Source of the DNA: JBAZLV01 sp041650055
Lineage (GTDB): Bacteria; Nitrospirota; UBA9217
DNA length: 36,657 bases
Assembly: GCA_041650055.1 (NCBI GenBank)
Contig: JBAZLV010000019.1
Span: 1 to 36,657 of the forward strand
Direction: 5' to 3'
The first letter of the stretch is position 1, and each line of letters begins with the position of its first letter. A model generated the notes under the pieces. The model searched no databases and was not told where the DNA came from. It saw nothing but the letters and a program-made list of their open reading frames with translations. Position numbers and translations under genes: made by a program. Shown in pieces: positions 8,805 to 17,838 of this stretch.

Positions 8805-9220
8805 GTTTTGAACGGAGAGAGCGAAATATTATCCGTGAAATAAATCTGGTGCCCTTGATCGATGTTCTGCTTACCGTACTGTTTTTTTACATGATCGTGT
8901 CGCCGATGCTGAGCAGAGGACTCGATGTCAATCTTCCGAAATCCGAAGTAAACACCGTGAAGCCGGAAGACCGGGTGGTACTTACCGTCACCCGGGCGCA
9001 GGAGATATTTGTGGAAAAGGAACGGGTCAGCATTAGCCGCTTGCGGAGCGTGCTTGATTCCATACGCCAGTCAAAGCCCCAGGTGAATGTCTACCTGCGG
9101 GCAGACCGCGATGCTCCGTACGGTGCGGTGGTGCAGGTTATGGATGTGGTAAAACGCGCGGGAATTGATCGATTGGGCATGGTGACTGAACCTGCACCAG
9201 GTGGTGAGAGCAGCAGATGA
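8801..9220 (+). CDS. tolR: TolR, ExbD/TolR-family subunit
   Basis: Partner of TolQ in the proton-driven motor. The 139-aa protein has a short cytoplasmic stretch, one membrane helix at about residues 17-38 with the conserved proton-carrying aspartate (LVPLIDVLLTVLFFYM), and a periplasmic domain ending with the usual VxLRADRDAPYGAVVQVMD segment. The start overlaps the tolQ stop (ATGA) and its stop overlaps the next start (ATGA), so the three proteins are translationally coupled. Confidence 0.93.
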   Translation: MSFERRERNIIREINLVPLIDVLLTVLFFYMIVSPMLSRGLDVNLPKSEVNTVKPEDRVVLTVTRAQEIFVEKERVSISRLRSVLDSIRQSKPQVNVYLRADRDAPYGAVVQVMDVVKRAGIDRLGMVTEPAPGGESSR

Positions 9221-9900
9221 GGTTTCGATCAGGGATGCGGATTGGCCAGTCGAGCTCTGAATTGACACTGGCTGTCGTTTTCTCTTTTTTTATCCATGTG
9301 CTTCTCGGGCTTGCTTCTGCTTTTCTGTATGTGACGGGAATCCCAAAGCATCATGTGCCTCTTTATGAGCCGGTTATCCTGGTCGATCAGGTACAGCATT
9401 TGCCCGACATCCCCCGACTAAAACCGAAGCCTGCTCCTCCGGTAGAAAAACCGCTGCCTCCCAAAGCGAACGGTTCTCTGCCGAAACCAAAAGCAATGCC
9501 GGATTTTTCGGATCACAAGCCAAAACCCGTTGTTGAACAGGCACAGGAAGCTCGTCAGGAAGAAAAGCAACAGGTGCCATCCGTAAAAACGGAAAGCGTC
9601 GCAGTAACAACATCGCAAAAAGATTTTAAATTTTCATGGTATCTCGCTCTTGTACGCGAAAAAATAGGACGGAATTGGAGGCCACCTCCGGACGCACAGA
9701 ATGCAAAAGCCCGGGTGGTATTTAGAGTAAATCGATCAGGTTGGGTCGATGCCGTAAATCTTGCAGAACAGGCAAGTGGTACCTTCGGGTTTCAACAGGC
9801 GGCAATACGGGCAATACGATCATCGAATCCATTCCCTCCCCTTCCTGAGGAGTTTTCAAAATTGTCAGTGGAGTTCAGCGTTGACTTGATGGCAGAATAA
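9217..9900 (+). CDS. tolA: TolA/TonB-like energy transducer
   Basis: Predicted to link the TolQR motor to periplasmic partners. The 227-aa protein has one N-terminal anchor at about residues 17-40, a proline- and lysine-rich periplasmic linker at about 55-130, and a C-terminal TonB/TolA domain at about 140-227 (WYLALVREKIGRNWRPP at its start, then a VDAVNLAEQASG segment). It lacks the long alanine-rich helix of enteric TolA and is much shorter, which is common outside Gammaproteobacteria. The name rests on its position between tolR and tolB; by sequence alone it could be a TonB. It is coupled to tolR through ATGA. Confidence 0.85.
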   Translation: MRFRSGMRIGQSSSELTLAVVFSFFIHVLLGLASAFLYVTGIPKHHVPLYEPVILVDQVQHLPDIPRLKPKPAPPVEKPLPPKANGSLPKPKAMPDFSDHKPKPVVEQAQEARQEEKQQVPSVKTESVAVTTSQKDFKFSWYLALVREKIGRNWRPPPDAQNAKARVVFRVNRSGWVDAVNLAEQASGTFGFQQAAIRAIRSSNPFPPLPEEFSKLSVEFSVDLMAE

Positions 9901-10009
9901 CAAAGCCTCAGTCAAATAATAATCAATACATCACATCGCATCTTGCTTGTGTGCATAGAAGAGTATGGTTCATGAACGCAGGAAGATTGCTATTTTACGG
10001 CGGGCCATT

Positions 10010-11296
10010 ATGCGAAAAATTATTTTTGTTATCCTTGTGGTTTTCATGCTTCTCAGCACTGATGCGGGGTATTCTCAATATTATCTCGGTGTTGTTCAAG
10101 GAGAGACAAAAAAAATACCGCTTGCCGTGCTCGATATCTATGATGCAACCGGAAATGGCAGTCTTCGGAAACAGGCTCTTGATGTTCTGCATTCTGATCT
10201 CAATCGCTCTGAAATTTTTGAGATCATGGATCCTGATAAACTGGATCTGCATTATACTGAAAAAACCGAGCCGAAACAGGAGGTCATCCGGCGAGGAGGA
10301 ACGTTTGGGCTTGCCGGAATTATCTGGGCGTCACTCCGCCGGGAAAACAAAAATCTCATATTGTCGGGAAGAGTATATGATGCGGCATCAGGAATGCGGA
10401 TCGCCAGCAAAGAATACTATGGAAATGAGGAAACGCTCCGGCGGATGATCCATACGTTTGCCGATGAAATTGTTTTCCGTTATACCGGAGAAAAAGGCAT
10501 TGCAGGGACGCGTATTGCGTATGTTTCTGACAAGACAAAATCCAAAGAACTGTATGTTATGGATTATGACGGACATAATTCCATGCGACTTACCGTTGAT
10601 CGATCGATTTGCCTTTCTCCGGCATGGATTCCGGACGGAAAAATTCTGGCCTACGTTTCCTATCGAGATAAAAACCCGGATATTTTTGCACTCGATATGC
10701 ATACAGGGAAACGCTGGAAACTATCAGGAAAAGAAGGACTGAACATTTCACCTTCGTGGTCGCCCGACGGGAAACGCATTGCACTTGCACTCAGCAGAGA
10801 CGGCTCAGCTGAAATTTATACCATGGCGAAGGACGGAAAAGATCTCGAACGCCTTACGTACGGAACGTATGACAATGTTTCCCCCACCTGGTCACCAACA
10901 GGGCGGCAAATAGCCTTTACATCGAGCAGAGGCGGAACTCCTCAAATCTATGTCATGGGAGATGATGGAACCGATGTGCATCGAATCACTTTTGAAGGCG
11001 TCTACAATTCATCTCCCCAATGGTCTCCGCGTGGCGACAAAATAGCTTTTGTCTCGCAAGTGAATGGGCTATTTAAGATTGCGATTATGAATACGGATGG
11101 TTCAGGATTCCGACTGCTGACAAACGGGCAGGGGAACGATGAGAATCCAACCTGGTCGCCTTCAGGCAGGCAGATTGCCTTCAGCTCCAATCGAGAAGGA
11201 AAATCCAATATTTACACGATGAGTGTAAACGGCACAAATATCCAGAGAATTACGCCGAATGATGCAAACTATACATCACCAGCATGGTCGCCCTAA
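10010..11296 (+). CDS. tolB: TolB, periplasmic beta-propeller protein
   Basis: Periplasmic component of Tol-Pal that shuttles between TolA and Pal. I place the start at 10010, 45 bases inside the longest frame, because it opens directly into a signal peptide (MRKIIFVILVVFMLLSTDAGYSQ) and gives the usual length of 428 aa. The N-terminal TolB domain is followed by a six-bladed propeller; each blade carries an SPxWSPDGxxIAF-type motif, and the last one ends at the stop as AWSP. It lies 109 bp after tolA. A pal gene, normally next, is absent; a cupin gene follows instead. Confidence 0.94.
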   Translation: MRKIIFVILVVFMLLSTDAGYSQYYLGVVQGETKKIPLAVLDIYDATGNGSLRKQALDVLHSDLNRSEIFEIMDPDKLDLHYTEKTEPKQEVIRRGGTFGLAGIIWASLRRENKNLILSGRVYDAASGMRIASKEYYGNEETLRRMIHTFADEIVFRYTGEKGIAGTRIAYVSDKTKSKELYVMDYDGHNSMRLTVDRSICLSPAWIPDGKILAYVSYRDKNPDIFALDMHTGKRWKLSGKEGLNISPSWSPDGKRIALALSRDGSAEIYTMAKDGKDLERLTYGTYDNVSPTWSPTGRQIAFTSSRGGTPQIYVMGDDGTDVHRITFEGVYNSSPQWSPRGDKIAFVSQVNGLFKIAIMNTDGSGFRLLTNGQGNDENPTWSPSGRQIAFSSNREGKSNIYTMSVNGTNIQRITPNDANYTSPAWSP

Positions 11297-11457
11297 TGTT
11301 GTTACAAGGATAGTTGTTCGCGTTAGAAACAACCATCAAACACCTTTGATCAGCGTAAACAATCTTGAGATGGAAGTCACCAGCGCCGGTTCGAAATTCA
11401 TGCTTTGCTTGCCGCCAGGGTGCCTCATCCGTCGCCTGACTAGTTGAGGAGGATTCC

Positions 11458-11784
11458 ATGACCACTCCCATTACCAACTTGAAAGATGAGATGCCTGTGA
11501 CCAGGGGCGCCATTGCCAGCCGACCGCTCCTGGATATTCCTGGGAGCATGAAGCTCGTGCTCTTTGCCATGGACGAAGGCCAGGAAATCAGCGCCCATAC
11601 AACACTCTTCCCTGCACAGGTGCACTTGCTGGATGGCGCCATCAGCGTGATGGTGGACAATGCCTGGACCGACCTCGCCCCCGGTGACCAGAAGTCCCTG
11701 CCGAAGGGGGTGCCCCACGGTGTGCGCGCCATTGTTCCGTCCCACTGGCTGCTGGTCATGCGACGCAGTGCCAGGAACGAGTAA
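11458..11784 (+). CDS. Small single-domain cupin protein
   Basis: A 108-aa protein that folds almost entirely as one cupin barrel (LVLFAMDEGQEISAHTT, then DLAPGDQKSLPKGVPHGVRA). The histidines in AHTT and PHG are where cupins bind a metal, so metal binding is likely, but the substrate cannot be told. The start is well supported by GAGGAGG 7 bases upstream. Base composition is clearly more GC-rich than the flanking genes (runs such as CTCGCCCCCGGTGACC), and it sits between tolB and a convergent kinase gene, which suggests transfer. The 161 bp between tolB and this gene hold no gene or clear promoter. Confidence 0.8.
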   Translation: MTTPITNLKDEMPVTRGAIASRPLLDIPGSMKLVLFAMDEGQEISAHTTLFPAQVHLLDGAISVMVDNAWTDLAPGDQKSLPKGVPHGVRAIVPSHWLLVMRRSARNE

Positions 11785-11876
11785 CGTTACCAGCAATTCC
11801 TATGACATGAAATCCGGCTCTGAAATTCACTGTATGCGAGAGATAATAAAACCTATGGGAAAAGAATAGCGATTTG

Positions 11877-14042
11877 TCATGCAGTAATAGGAGTGGGGTT
11901 ATTTGTTTTTGAATCCAGAATTTTCCGGATGGTAACAAGAAGTTCTTGTGACTGAAACGGTTTTTGAAGAAACCAGGCTGTATTTTTAATGTCTTCCTGA
12001 TGAGCCACATAATCGATATATCCTGATATTGCCAGTATTCGTATCTCCGGATTAATGATTCGCAGCTGCTTCATCAATTCCTTGCCATTCAGATTCGGCA
12101 TCACCATGTCAGTGACAACCAAGGCAATATCTTTCGTCTTTTTTCTAAAGATATCGACTGCTGATACGGGATCACTTGTTTGCATAACCGTATAACCATT
12201 CATGAAGAGCGCTTCCTGCATTGCGCTTAAAATATCTTTTTCATCATCGACAAGCAGGATTGTTTCCGTACCGGCTATCGGCATGTTTACTTCTTTGTTC
12301 ACTATGGTTATTGTAGTTTTTGACACGGGAAGAAGAATCGTAAACGTTGTTCCGACGTCAACCCTGCTTTTGAGCAGAATGTAACCATTATGATCCTTTA
12401 TTGCCCCATAGCACATTGACAGCCCGAGTCCGGTCCCTTTGCCACGGTCCTTTGTAGTGAAAAAAGGTTCAAATATTTTATCTCTAATTTCTTTCGGGAT
12501 GCCGATGCCTGTATCTGTAATAGTTATCTGGACATATTCATCAGGCTCTATATATGCGGGAATGCCAATCATGCCTTTTGAGATAATCTTATGTTCCGAG
12601 GTAATAACAATCCGTCCGCCTTTTGGCATGGCATCGCGCGCATTAATCAGGAGGTTCATGATAACCTGCTCAATCTGGTTGTAATCGCCTCGGATAAAGG
12701 GAAGATGTTCGGCCAGTTCCAATTGAATATGGATATTTTTACCGATAACCCGGTCTACCAGTTTTATCGTATCATGGACAACATCATTGAGATTAAGCGT
12801 CAGAACTTCATAACTGCTCTTGCGGGCAAAGCCAAGCAGTTTCGTGATCATGGCGCCTGCTTTTCTCGACGCATCTTCAATGACTTGAAGACTTCTATGG
12901 CAGCGCGTATCCATGTTTGGAGAGAGCCGTAGGATATCGGTATGCCCCAGAATGGCTGTCAAAACATTATTAAAATCATGAGCAATCCCCCCGGCAAGCA
13001 CACCGATGGAATCCAACTTCTGAGATTGGAAAAGATGTTCCTGGAGCTGTTTTTTCTCCGAAATGTCGCGGTAAAAAGACTGGACGTATATCTCATCTCC
13101 GATTTTTACTGTCTTTGAACTTATTTCAAGAGGTATTCGGGTTCCGTCTTTTTTCAATTGCGTTACTTCAAACACCAGGGATTCACCATTCAGAAGGCGG
13201 TTCATTCTAGCCAAGCTGACATCCCTGTTCGGATCTGATTCCAATAACCAAATTGGAGTCCCAATAAGCTCTTCTTTTTCATAACCATGCATTTCACAGG
13301 TTTTATTGTTGACATTGATAATTGTTCCGTTTTTGTCCAAAACAACAATACCATCAGTTGCATTTTCAAAAAGAGATCTATGCCATTGTTCGGATTTTTG
13401 AAGTTCAAGGGTTCTGTCCCGGACGGTATCTTCCAGTGTTAGCGAATATTCTTGCAACTGCTTTTTTTGCTGGTCTAGATCATATTGTAGGCTTAATTCA
13501 TTAACCATCATTCGTTGGTTTTGAGTTCTCCAAGTAAGACAAATAGCATATGTAGAAGCAATAAAAATATTATTTGCTATGAAGGCTTGAGGGTTAGTTA
13601 TATTATCAAGAAAAATTATAGGAATAAAATAAATTGCATAAATAGATAAACTAGCTAGAATTGATAACTGTAAACTAAATGGGATTAGTCCAAGAGTAGC
13701 AATTATGAGTAAATTCATTCCTGCGTAATAAGTAGAAGCATGACCGCCGAAAGACAGAATCATGAGTTCTATTGTGGCTGCAGAAAAAACCATCGCAAAA
13801 TACATAATTGCATATTGATAATTTTTATTTCTTTTTAATCTGTTTAGAAAAAACAATAGAACAAAAATCGAAGTTATTCCTACTCTATAGATAAAAAATT
13901 TTTTGAAATTTTCAGGAGTAATAAAATAATCAGCTATGCCAATGAAAGGAAAGAGAACAATGCCAAGGAGAATTGCGGCTTGAACCCAGAATTGGGCTTT
14001 TTGGGAGATCAGTTCTTCTAGATACCGATCTTTTTCTATCAT
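11877..14042 (-). CDS. Membrane hybrid histidine kinase (6 TM, PAS, HisKA, HATPase, receiver)
   Basis: Sensor kinase with an internal receiver. Numbering from the ATG at 14051, which is 3 codons longer: about six membrane helices within residues 23-175 with very short loops, a coiled-coil linker, a PAS domain at about 220-330, the HisKA box with His358 (GGIAHDFNN), N-box around Asn470 (NLLINARDAM), G-boxes DTGIGIP at 513-519 and GKGTGLGLS at 538-545, then a receiver with Asp648 (VVTDMVMP) and Lys697 (QKPF). The start at 14042 is chosen because the -10 box overlaps the ATG at 14051. The ligand is probably hydrophobic or membrane-borne. It lies downstream of two methyltransferase genes but has its own promoter. 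Confidence 0.92.
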   Translation of the reverse strand: MIEKDRYLEELISQKAQFWVQAAILLGIVLFPFIGIADYFITPENFKKFFIYRVGITSIFVLLFFLNRLKRNKNYQYAIMYFAMVFSAATIELMILSFGGHASTYYAGMNLLIIATLGLIPFSLQLSILASLSIYAIYFIPIIFLDNITNPQAFIANNIFIASTYAICLTWRTQNQRMMVNELSLQYDLDQQKKQLQEYSLTLEDTVRDRTLELQKSEQWHRSLFENATDGIVVLDKNGTIINVNNKTCEMHGYEKEELIGTPIWLLESDPNRDVSLARMNRLLNGESLVFEVTQLKKDGTRIPLEISSKTVKIGDEIYVQSFYRDISEKKQLQEHLFQSQKLDSIGVLAGGIAHDFNNVLTAILGHTDILRLSPNMDTRCHRSLQVIEDASRKAGAMITKLLGFARKSSYEVLTLNLNDVVHDTIKLVDRVIGKNIHIQLELAEHLPFIRGDYNQIEQVIMNLLINARDAMPKGGRIVITSEHKIISKGMIGIPAYIEPDEYVQITITDTGIGIPKEIRDKIFEPFFTTKDRGKGTGLGLSMCYGAIKDHNGYILLKSRVDVGTTFTILLPVSKTTITIVNKEVNMPIAGTETILLVDDEKDILSAMQEALFMNGYTVMQTSDPVSAVDIFRKKTKDIALVVTDMVMPNLNGKELMKQLRIINPEIRILAISGYIDYVAHQEDIKNTAWFLQKPFQSQELLVTIRKILDSKTNNPTPITA

Positions 14043-14049
14043 GTGTTGC

Positions 14050-14078
14050 ATTATATCATCACATTTTTAGAACTTCAA
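14050..14078 (-). promoter_or_regulatory. Promoter of the hybrid kinase gene, probably leaderless
   Basis: On the minus strand TTGAAG (14078-14073), 17-bp spacer, TATAAT (14055-14050). The -10 overlaps the first ATG (14051), and the next in-frame ATG (14042) lies 8 bases past the -10, close to where transcription should start. There is no ribosome site, so the mRNA would be leaderless. Confidence 0.65.
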
Positions 14079-14088
14079 TTCTTTTTAT

Positions 14089-14114
14089 AAAAAAAGGGCA
14101 CCATTTGGGTGCCC
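14089..14114 (-). terminator. Rho-independent terminator after the intact methyltransferase gene
   Basis: Read on the minus strand, GGGCACC and GGTGCCC form a perfect 7-bp stem with a 5-base loop, followed by seven T (14095-14089). It ends the methyltransferase transcript just before the kinase promoter and separates the two units. Confidence 0.9.
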
Positions 14115-14123
14115 TCAGATGGT

Positions 14124-15197
14124 TCATTTCTCGGCGATAAAAAAGACAACTACACCTGATTTTTCTCTCGTACTCGTTAATGTAGAAGTTTCAATTCCTG
14201 CTTTTTCAAGAATATTTAACATATCTTCTTCCGTACGTAAGAAAAACGCATCCCAATTAAGAAGCCAGCTATTGTCAAACGTTTTATATTTTCGACGGTC
14301 CTTAAATGACATAATAAGAGATCCACCGGGATTTGTTAATTTGTAGAGCGATGAAAGGAGTCTTATAAGTATGTCATCATCTAAATAATCAAAAAAACCA
14401 ACACTGTAAATTACGTCTTGCATTCCGAATTCTTTCAAATTTCTTTCATGGTTAATCATCTTGATTGCATTATACTTACGAAAACTAATATTATCTGATA
14501 AAAGTCCAGCGCTTGAAAAACGATTTGCAGCAAATTCAAGCGCATCTCCATCAAAGTCCAAACAAGTGATATTAGCACCTGATTCTACAATATCAGATGT
14601 AAGTTCAAACACTTCGCGACACGATCCACAGGCAACATCTAGAATCTTTGTGGAAATGGGTTTATTGCGTTTGTTTAACTCTAATCGAACTAATTCGCGT
14701 AACAGTTCTTTCCTTTCTCTTACCGCTACTGACAATGTTGTTCCAAGAAAATATCGATCTAAATAAAAACCTATTCCTGATGACATAGCAGCATTTCGAT
14801 AAACAAATTCTATCATATAGTAATCGCCTGGATATCCTTGCGGCCATATTCTTGCTCGGTTGCAAAAACTTTTTTCAAAATATTTTTTAGTTTTTTCTCT
14901 AAAATTTTCACGAATTGGTTTGAGAACGGTTTTGTCATATCCGACACTTTGCTCAAGTTCTTCGGTCGCTTTACACATATCCATCATTGTTTTGGTTGTT
15001 ACAATAAGAAGCTCGTCTTGACTTGCGGTTTGATCGGTGCTTCTCCTGTCAATGTATTCCAGTCTCGCATTAAATTCTTCAATAGCACTATCTAAAAAAT
15101 GTATATATTTTTCAGATGGGTCTTTAATCAAAAAACTTTGTTTTGCGACTTCATCCAGTTGATTCACATTGTCTTCATATTTTATTGTATTCTGCAT
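14124..15197 (-). CDS. SAM-dependent methyltransferase, intact copy of a tandem pair
   Basis: A 357-aa protein with a helical N-terminal region (residues 1-120), a conserved block with RIWPQGYPGDYYMIEFVYRN (about 117-136), and a C-terminal Rossmann methyltransferase domain with SAM motif I VACGSCREVF, an acidic residue after strand 2 (CLDFDGDAL) and motif IV-like QDVIYSVGFFDYL. This N-terminal plus methyltransferase architecture resembles proteins annotated as 3-hydroxypalmitate methyl ester synthases (PhcB type), from memory; the substrate is not proven. The start has a GAGGGGGG ribosome site. The upstream neighbour is a paralogue, and a hybrid kinase lies downstream beyond a terminator. Confidence 0.85.
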   Translation of the reverse strand: MQNTIKYEDNVNQLDEVAKQSFLIKDPSEKYIHFLDSAIEEFNARLEYIDRRSTDQTASQDELLIVTTKTMMDMCKATEELEQSVGYDKTVLKPIRENFREKTKKYFEKSFCNRARIWPQGYPGDYYMIEFVYRNAAMSSGIGFYLDRYFLGTTLSVAVRERKELLRELVRLELNKRNKPISTKILDVACGSCREVFELTSDIVESGANITCLDFDGDALEFAANRFSSAGLLSDNISFRKYNAIKMINHERNLKEFGMQDVIYSVGFFDYLDDDILIRLLSSLYKLTNPGGSLIMSFKDRRKYKTFDNSWLLNWDAFFLRTEEDMLNILEKAGIETSTLTSTREKSGVVVFFIAEK

Positions 15198-15296
15198 TGT
15201 TGCCCCCCTCTAATGAATTTATCCGTATTAGCAAATTTAAATAAAGCATAGAAATAGTCGAATGTGTCATGAGATTATCTTTAGCATTTCCCCTCC

Positions 15297-16347
15297 TTAA
15301 ACCTGGCTCATATTTTTTGTAATCAGATAGCAAAAGGAAGTATTTAATTTCATTGTGCTCATTGCGTCTTCAGAAAAGCCTGCACAATTGAACAAATTGC
15401 TCAACTGCTGTTCACTCTTGGATTTCAAACCATCCCAGTCTAATAACCATTGATATGCTTCATAGTGATGCATATCTGTATTCATAAGTGCTATAATTAA
15501 TTTTCCATTCGGTTTGAGCATGGTGTAAAGGTTTTTAAATAATTTTTCAAGGAGGTCTTCTGAAAGATAGTCAAAGTAAGTGGTACTGTAAATAATATCT
15601 TGCATTCCGTATTCTCCTTACTGCTGCTTCATAGTCAAATAACTTCAGAGGATTGTATGTAAAAAATTCAACATTATCTGATAAAAGCCCAGCACTTGAA
15701 AAACGATCAAGTGCAAAGTTAAGCGCTTCAGGGGAAATATCGATACAGGTGTATTTTGCTTGAGATGATTGAATTTCCATTGCTAGATCAAAAACTTCAC
15801 GACAGGAACCGCAACCGATATTAAGAATTTTTGGGGTGTTTCTCGTTTTTAATTCCTCCTCTAAAATAGTGCGAAGAGTAGTAATACGCTCTCTTATGCC
15901 GATTGCGATAGGTAATGATAGAAAGTATTTATCCAAATAAAAACCGATTCCTTGGGATAAAGGCCGATTTCTGTAAGCTATCTCGATAGTTTCGAAATCA
16001 CCTTGCTGCCCTCGCGGCCAAACTCTGCATCGGTTAATACAGTAACTTTTTGACAAGATTTGGTTTGTTTTTTCTCGAAAGTAACGTTGTGCTGTTCTGA
16101 TGGCATGTGAATCATTGATGTGTTGCTCAAACTGTGCACAGGTGTGAAGCATTGCATCATTAATCATAATTATTTCTGCAAGTAATTGCTCTTCATTTGC
16201 ATCCGATTTGTTGCATCGTGCTTCAAAGTTTTCGAGTCGCTGCATATATTCTGTAATCTTCTTGTCAAGCGATTCAATATAGGGAGCCGATTGCTCATGA
16301 ATAATTCCTCTGTTTTCTCCTGTTACATATAATAGTGAGTCCCGCAT
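15297..16347 (-). pseudogene. SAM-dependent methyltransferase paralogue, interrupted by a frameshift
   Basis: Second copy of the neighbouring methyltransferase, alignable throughout (RVWPRGQQGDFETIEIAYRN, then IGCGSCREVF, then SSAGLLSDN). The first frame runs 16347-15571 and leaves the alignment after AAV; the rest (MQDIIYSTTYFDYL onward) continues in another frame down to 15297. Seven bases instead of six lie between the matching Val and Tyr codons, so a net one-base insertion near 15613-15620 explains it. The second part also has an ATG at 15605 with AAGGAG 8 bases upstream, so separate translation is possible. The start at 16347 is preferred because GGGGAG precedes it and it matches the paralogue's start. 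Pseudogene, assembly error or split protein cannot be told apart here. Confidence 0.8.
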
Positions 16348-16736
16348 ATTGCTCCCCAGATGCAAATATAATTGAATGAGTTCTATATGTTAGCGATTTG
16401 ATTTACCTAAAAAAAGAAGACGTGGTTTTTCAAATTGCAACAAAGTATTCAACCGTTATCTAAGAAAAAGAATGGAAACGGTTTGCAGTTTGCTTGTTTT
16501 TTACGGAAATTAGGGAGATGGGTGTTGCAATGAAAACGAGAATAATCTATCGTAAATTTAGAGTCAATTGAAAGTATTGGCAATCACAATGTCTTGCGCA
16601 TTGTTTCTTGGGAAGGACAGAGCTGATTGCAGGATGCTGCATTCTGGGACACTAAATTTTTAGCGCCTCTTTTGTTTTCTTGTAAAAAAAATAAAATTGG
16701 GATATTTTATAGCGTAATTTAAAAAACGGAGGTCTT
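16348..16736. other. Gene-free divergent intergenic region
   Basis: About 390 bp without a supportable gene, between divergently transcribed genes. It contains two inverted repeats that could be operators: AACCGTT (16451-16457) with AACGGTT (16477-16483), and ACAATG (16586-16591) with CATTGT (16599-16604). No tRNA or known RNA is recognisable. Confidence 0.5.
16680..16708 (+). promoter_or_regulatory. Possible promoter of the small membrane protein gene
   Basis: TTGTAA (16680-16685), 17-bp spacer, TATTTT (16703-16708), then CGGAGG 6 bases before the ATG at 16737. The AT-rich setting makes chance matches likely. Confidence 0.4.
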
Positions 16737-17075
16737 ATGTCTGTGCTATCTCTTGGAACAAAGGTAAAGATATTTTTTGGCGGATTCTTGCTTCTTGTTC
16801 TCGTGCTGCTCTACAGTTATTTTATTGCTGATACGGTTACCACGAGGATTACTGACGCTCAAATGACAACAGTTGGCGGACGATTCATGGTTGCAACGGA
16901 GTATAATCCGATGATAAATGAAGATATCTGGTACCGGTTTAAATTTGATTCGGGAACCGTACAAAATGAAGCGATACGGCTAAAAGGAAAGCAGGTAAAA
17001 ATCAAGAAATACGGATGGCGAATCCCGATGTTTTCGATGTATGAAAACATTGTATGGATAAAAGAAGTTCAATAA
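16737..17075 (+). CDS. Small membrane-anchored protein of unknown function
   Basis: A 112-aa protein with one hydrophobic helix at about residues 12-32 (FFGGFLLLVLVLLYSYFIAD) and a mostly beta-like hydrophilic remainder with many positive charges (KGKQVKIKKYGWR). The likely topology is a single inner-membrane anchor with the C-terminal part outside the cytoplasm. I do not recognise a family. A good ribosome site (GGAGG) and a terminator right at its stop support a real gene. Confidence 0.7.
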   Translation: MSVLSLGTKVKIFFGGFLLLVLVLLYSYFIADTVTTRITDAQMTTVGGRFMVATEYNPMINEDIWYRFKFDSGTVQNEAIRLKGKQVKIKKYGWRIPMFSMYENIVWIKEVQ

Positions 17076-17102
17076 ACCCTGAATGAAATTCCATTCAGGG
17101 TT
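17075..17102. terminator. Hairpin terminator between convergent genes
   Basis: AACCCTGAATG (17075-17085) and CATTCAGGGTT (17092-17102) form a perfect 11-bp stem with a 6-base loop, followed on the plus strand by a T-containing tail. It sits between two convergent genes and may act in both directions, though the T-tract is weak. Confidence 0.7.
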
Positions 17103-17138
17103 GTCTGATTTTAGCAGAACCTTGAGCACGTAATAGGA

Positions 17139-17672
17139 TTATGGTCCGGAAGCATCCTTACCACCGCCACTACTGCTGGATTGATTGAGAATAGCAGGAT
17201 CTGGTTGAATATGTATCGTTATCATACTGTCTTGCAGGGTATACCAGGTCAGCAGAGTCTCCGAAACACCAATTTCTGTTGGTACATATAACGCTTTCAT
17301 TTCATACCCGATAGTTCCCTTGCCCGCATCAATACTTCGCAGGATTGATTTCCAGACCGTGTATGATGAACATTTTATGAATGCTTCCGCTTCTGCAAGT
17401 GCTTGCAGTGCCGGGACTCCTTTTTTTACCTTGTACATGGCATCCAGAGCTACAACATCAAAGTTCATAATAGCCTGCTCATTCAGTAAGATGGCGACGT
17501 TTTCCATGTCATCAGTGAATCTGCATCCATACAGTATAAGCGTATATGTGCCGGTAATTTCCGTGGGATATGCTGATCGTGAAGTAAGCTGCAGAGAAGG
17601 CGCGCAGGAAGAAAGAATTATCCCACTCATGAAACACAGAATAAATATCTCCAGTTTGTTTATTTTGTTCAT
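17139..17672 (-). CDS. Predicted lipoprotein of unknown function
   Basis: A 177-aa protein when started at 17672, where AGGAGG lies 5 bases upstream; a longer frame starts 42 bases earlier without a ribosome site. The N-terminus is a lipoprotein signal (KLEIFILCFMSGIILSSC) with the lipobox cysteine at residue 23. The mature part includes a PTEITGTYTLILYGCRF segment and a Ser/Gly-rich C-terminus. No family is recognised. It is probably attached to a membrane facing the periplasm. It converges with the small membrane protein gene at a shared hairpin. Confidence 0.75.
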   Translation of the reverse strand: MNKINKLEIFILCFMSGIILSSCAPSLQLTSRSAYPTEITGTYTLILYGCRFTDDMENVAILLNEQAIMNFDVVALDAMYKVKKGVPALQALAEAEAFIKCSSYTVWKSILRSIDAGKGTIGYEMKALYVPTEIGVSETLLTWYTLQDSMITIHIQPDPAILNQSSSSGGGKDASGP

Positions 17673-17838
17673 ACATTCCTCCTGATGCCAGTATATCAGA
17701 ATCTTCATGTTCACACGATAAGAACTAGAACTTAGTTTTTGAGGCTTTTTTGGATACCCGCGGAGCCTGCCCCAGCATGATTAGAGCAGGGGCGAGCATG
17801 AAGGCTTATTGAGACATGGGAAATTTTGAGATAGGTTC

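Noticed and set aside
11320..11395. GCGTTAGA (11320-11327), like a class 1 attC core, and GGTTCGAA (11388-11395), like a tRNA T-loop, upstream of the cupin gene
   Set aside because: No matching R'' or L boxes and no palindrome for attC; the T-loop-like sequence has no paired stem or acceptor.
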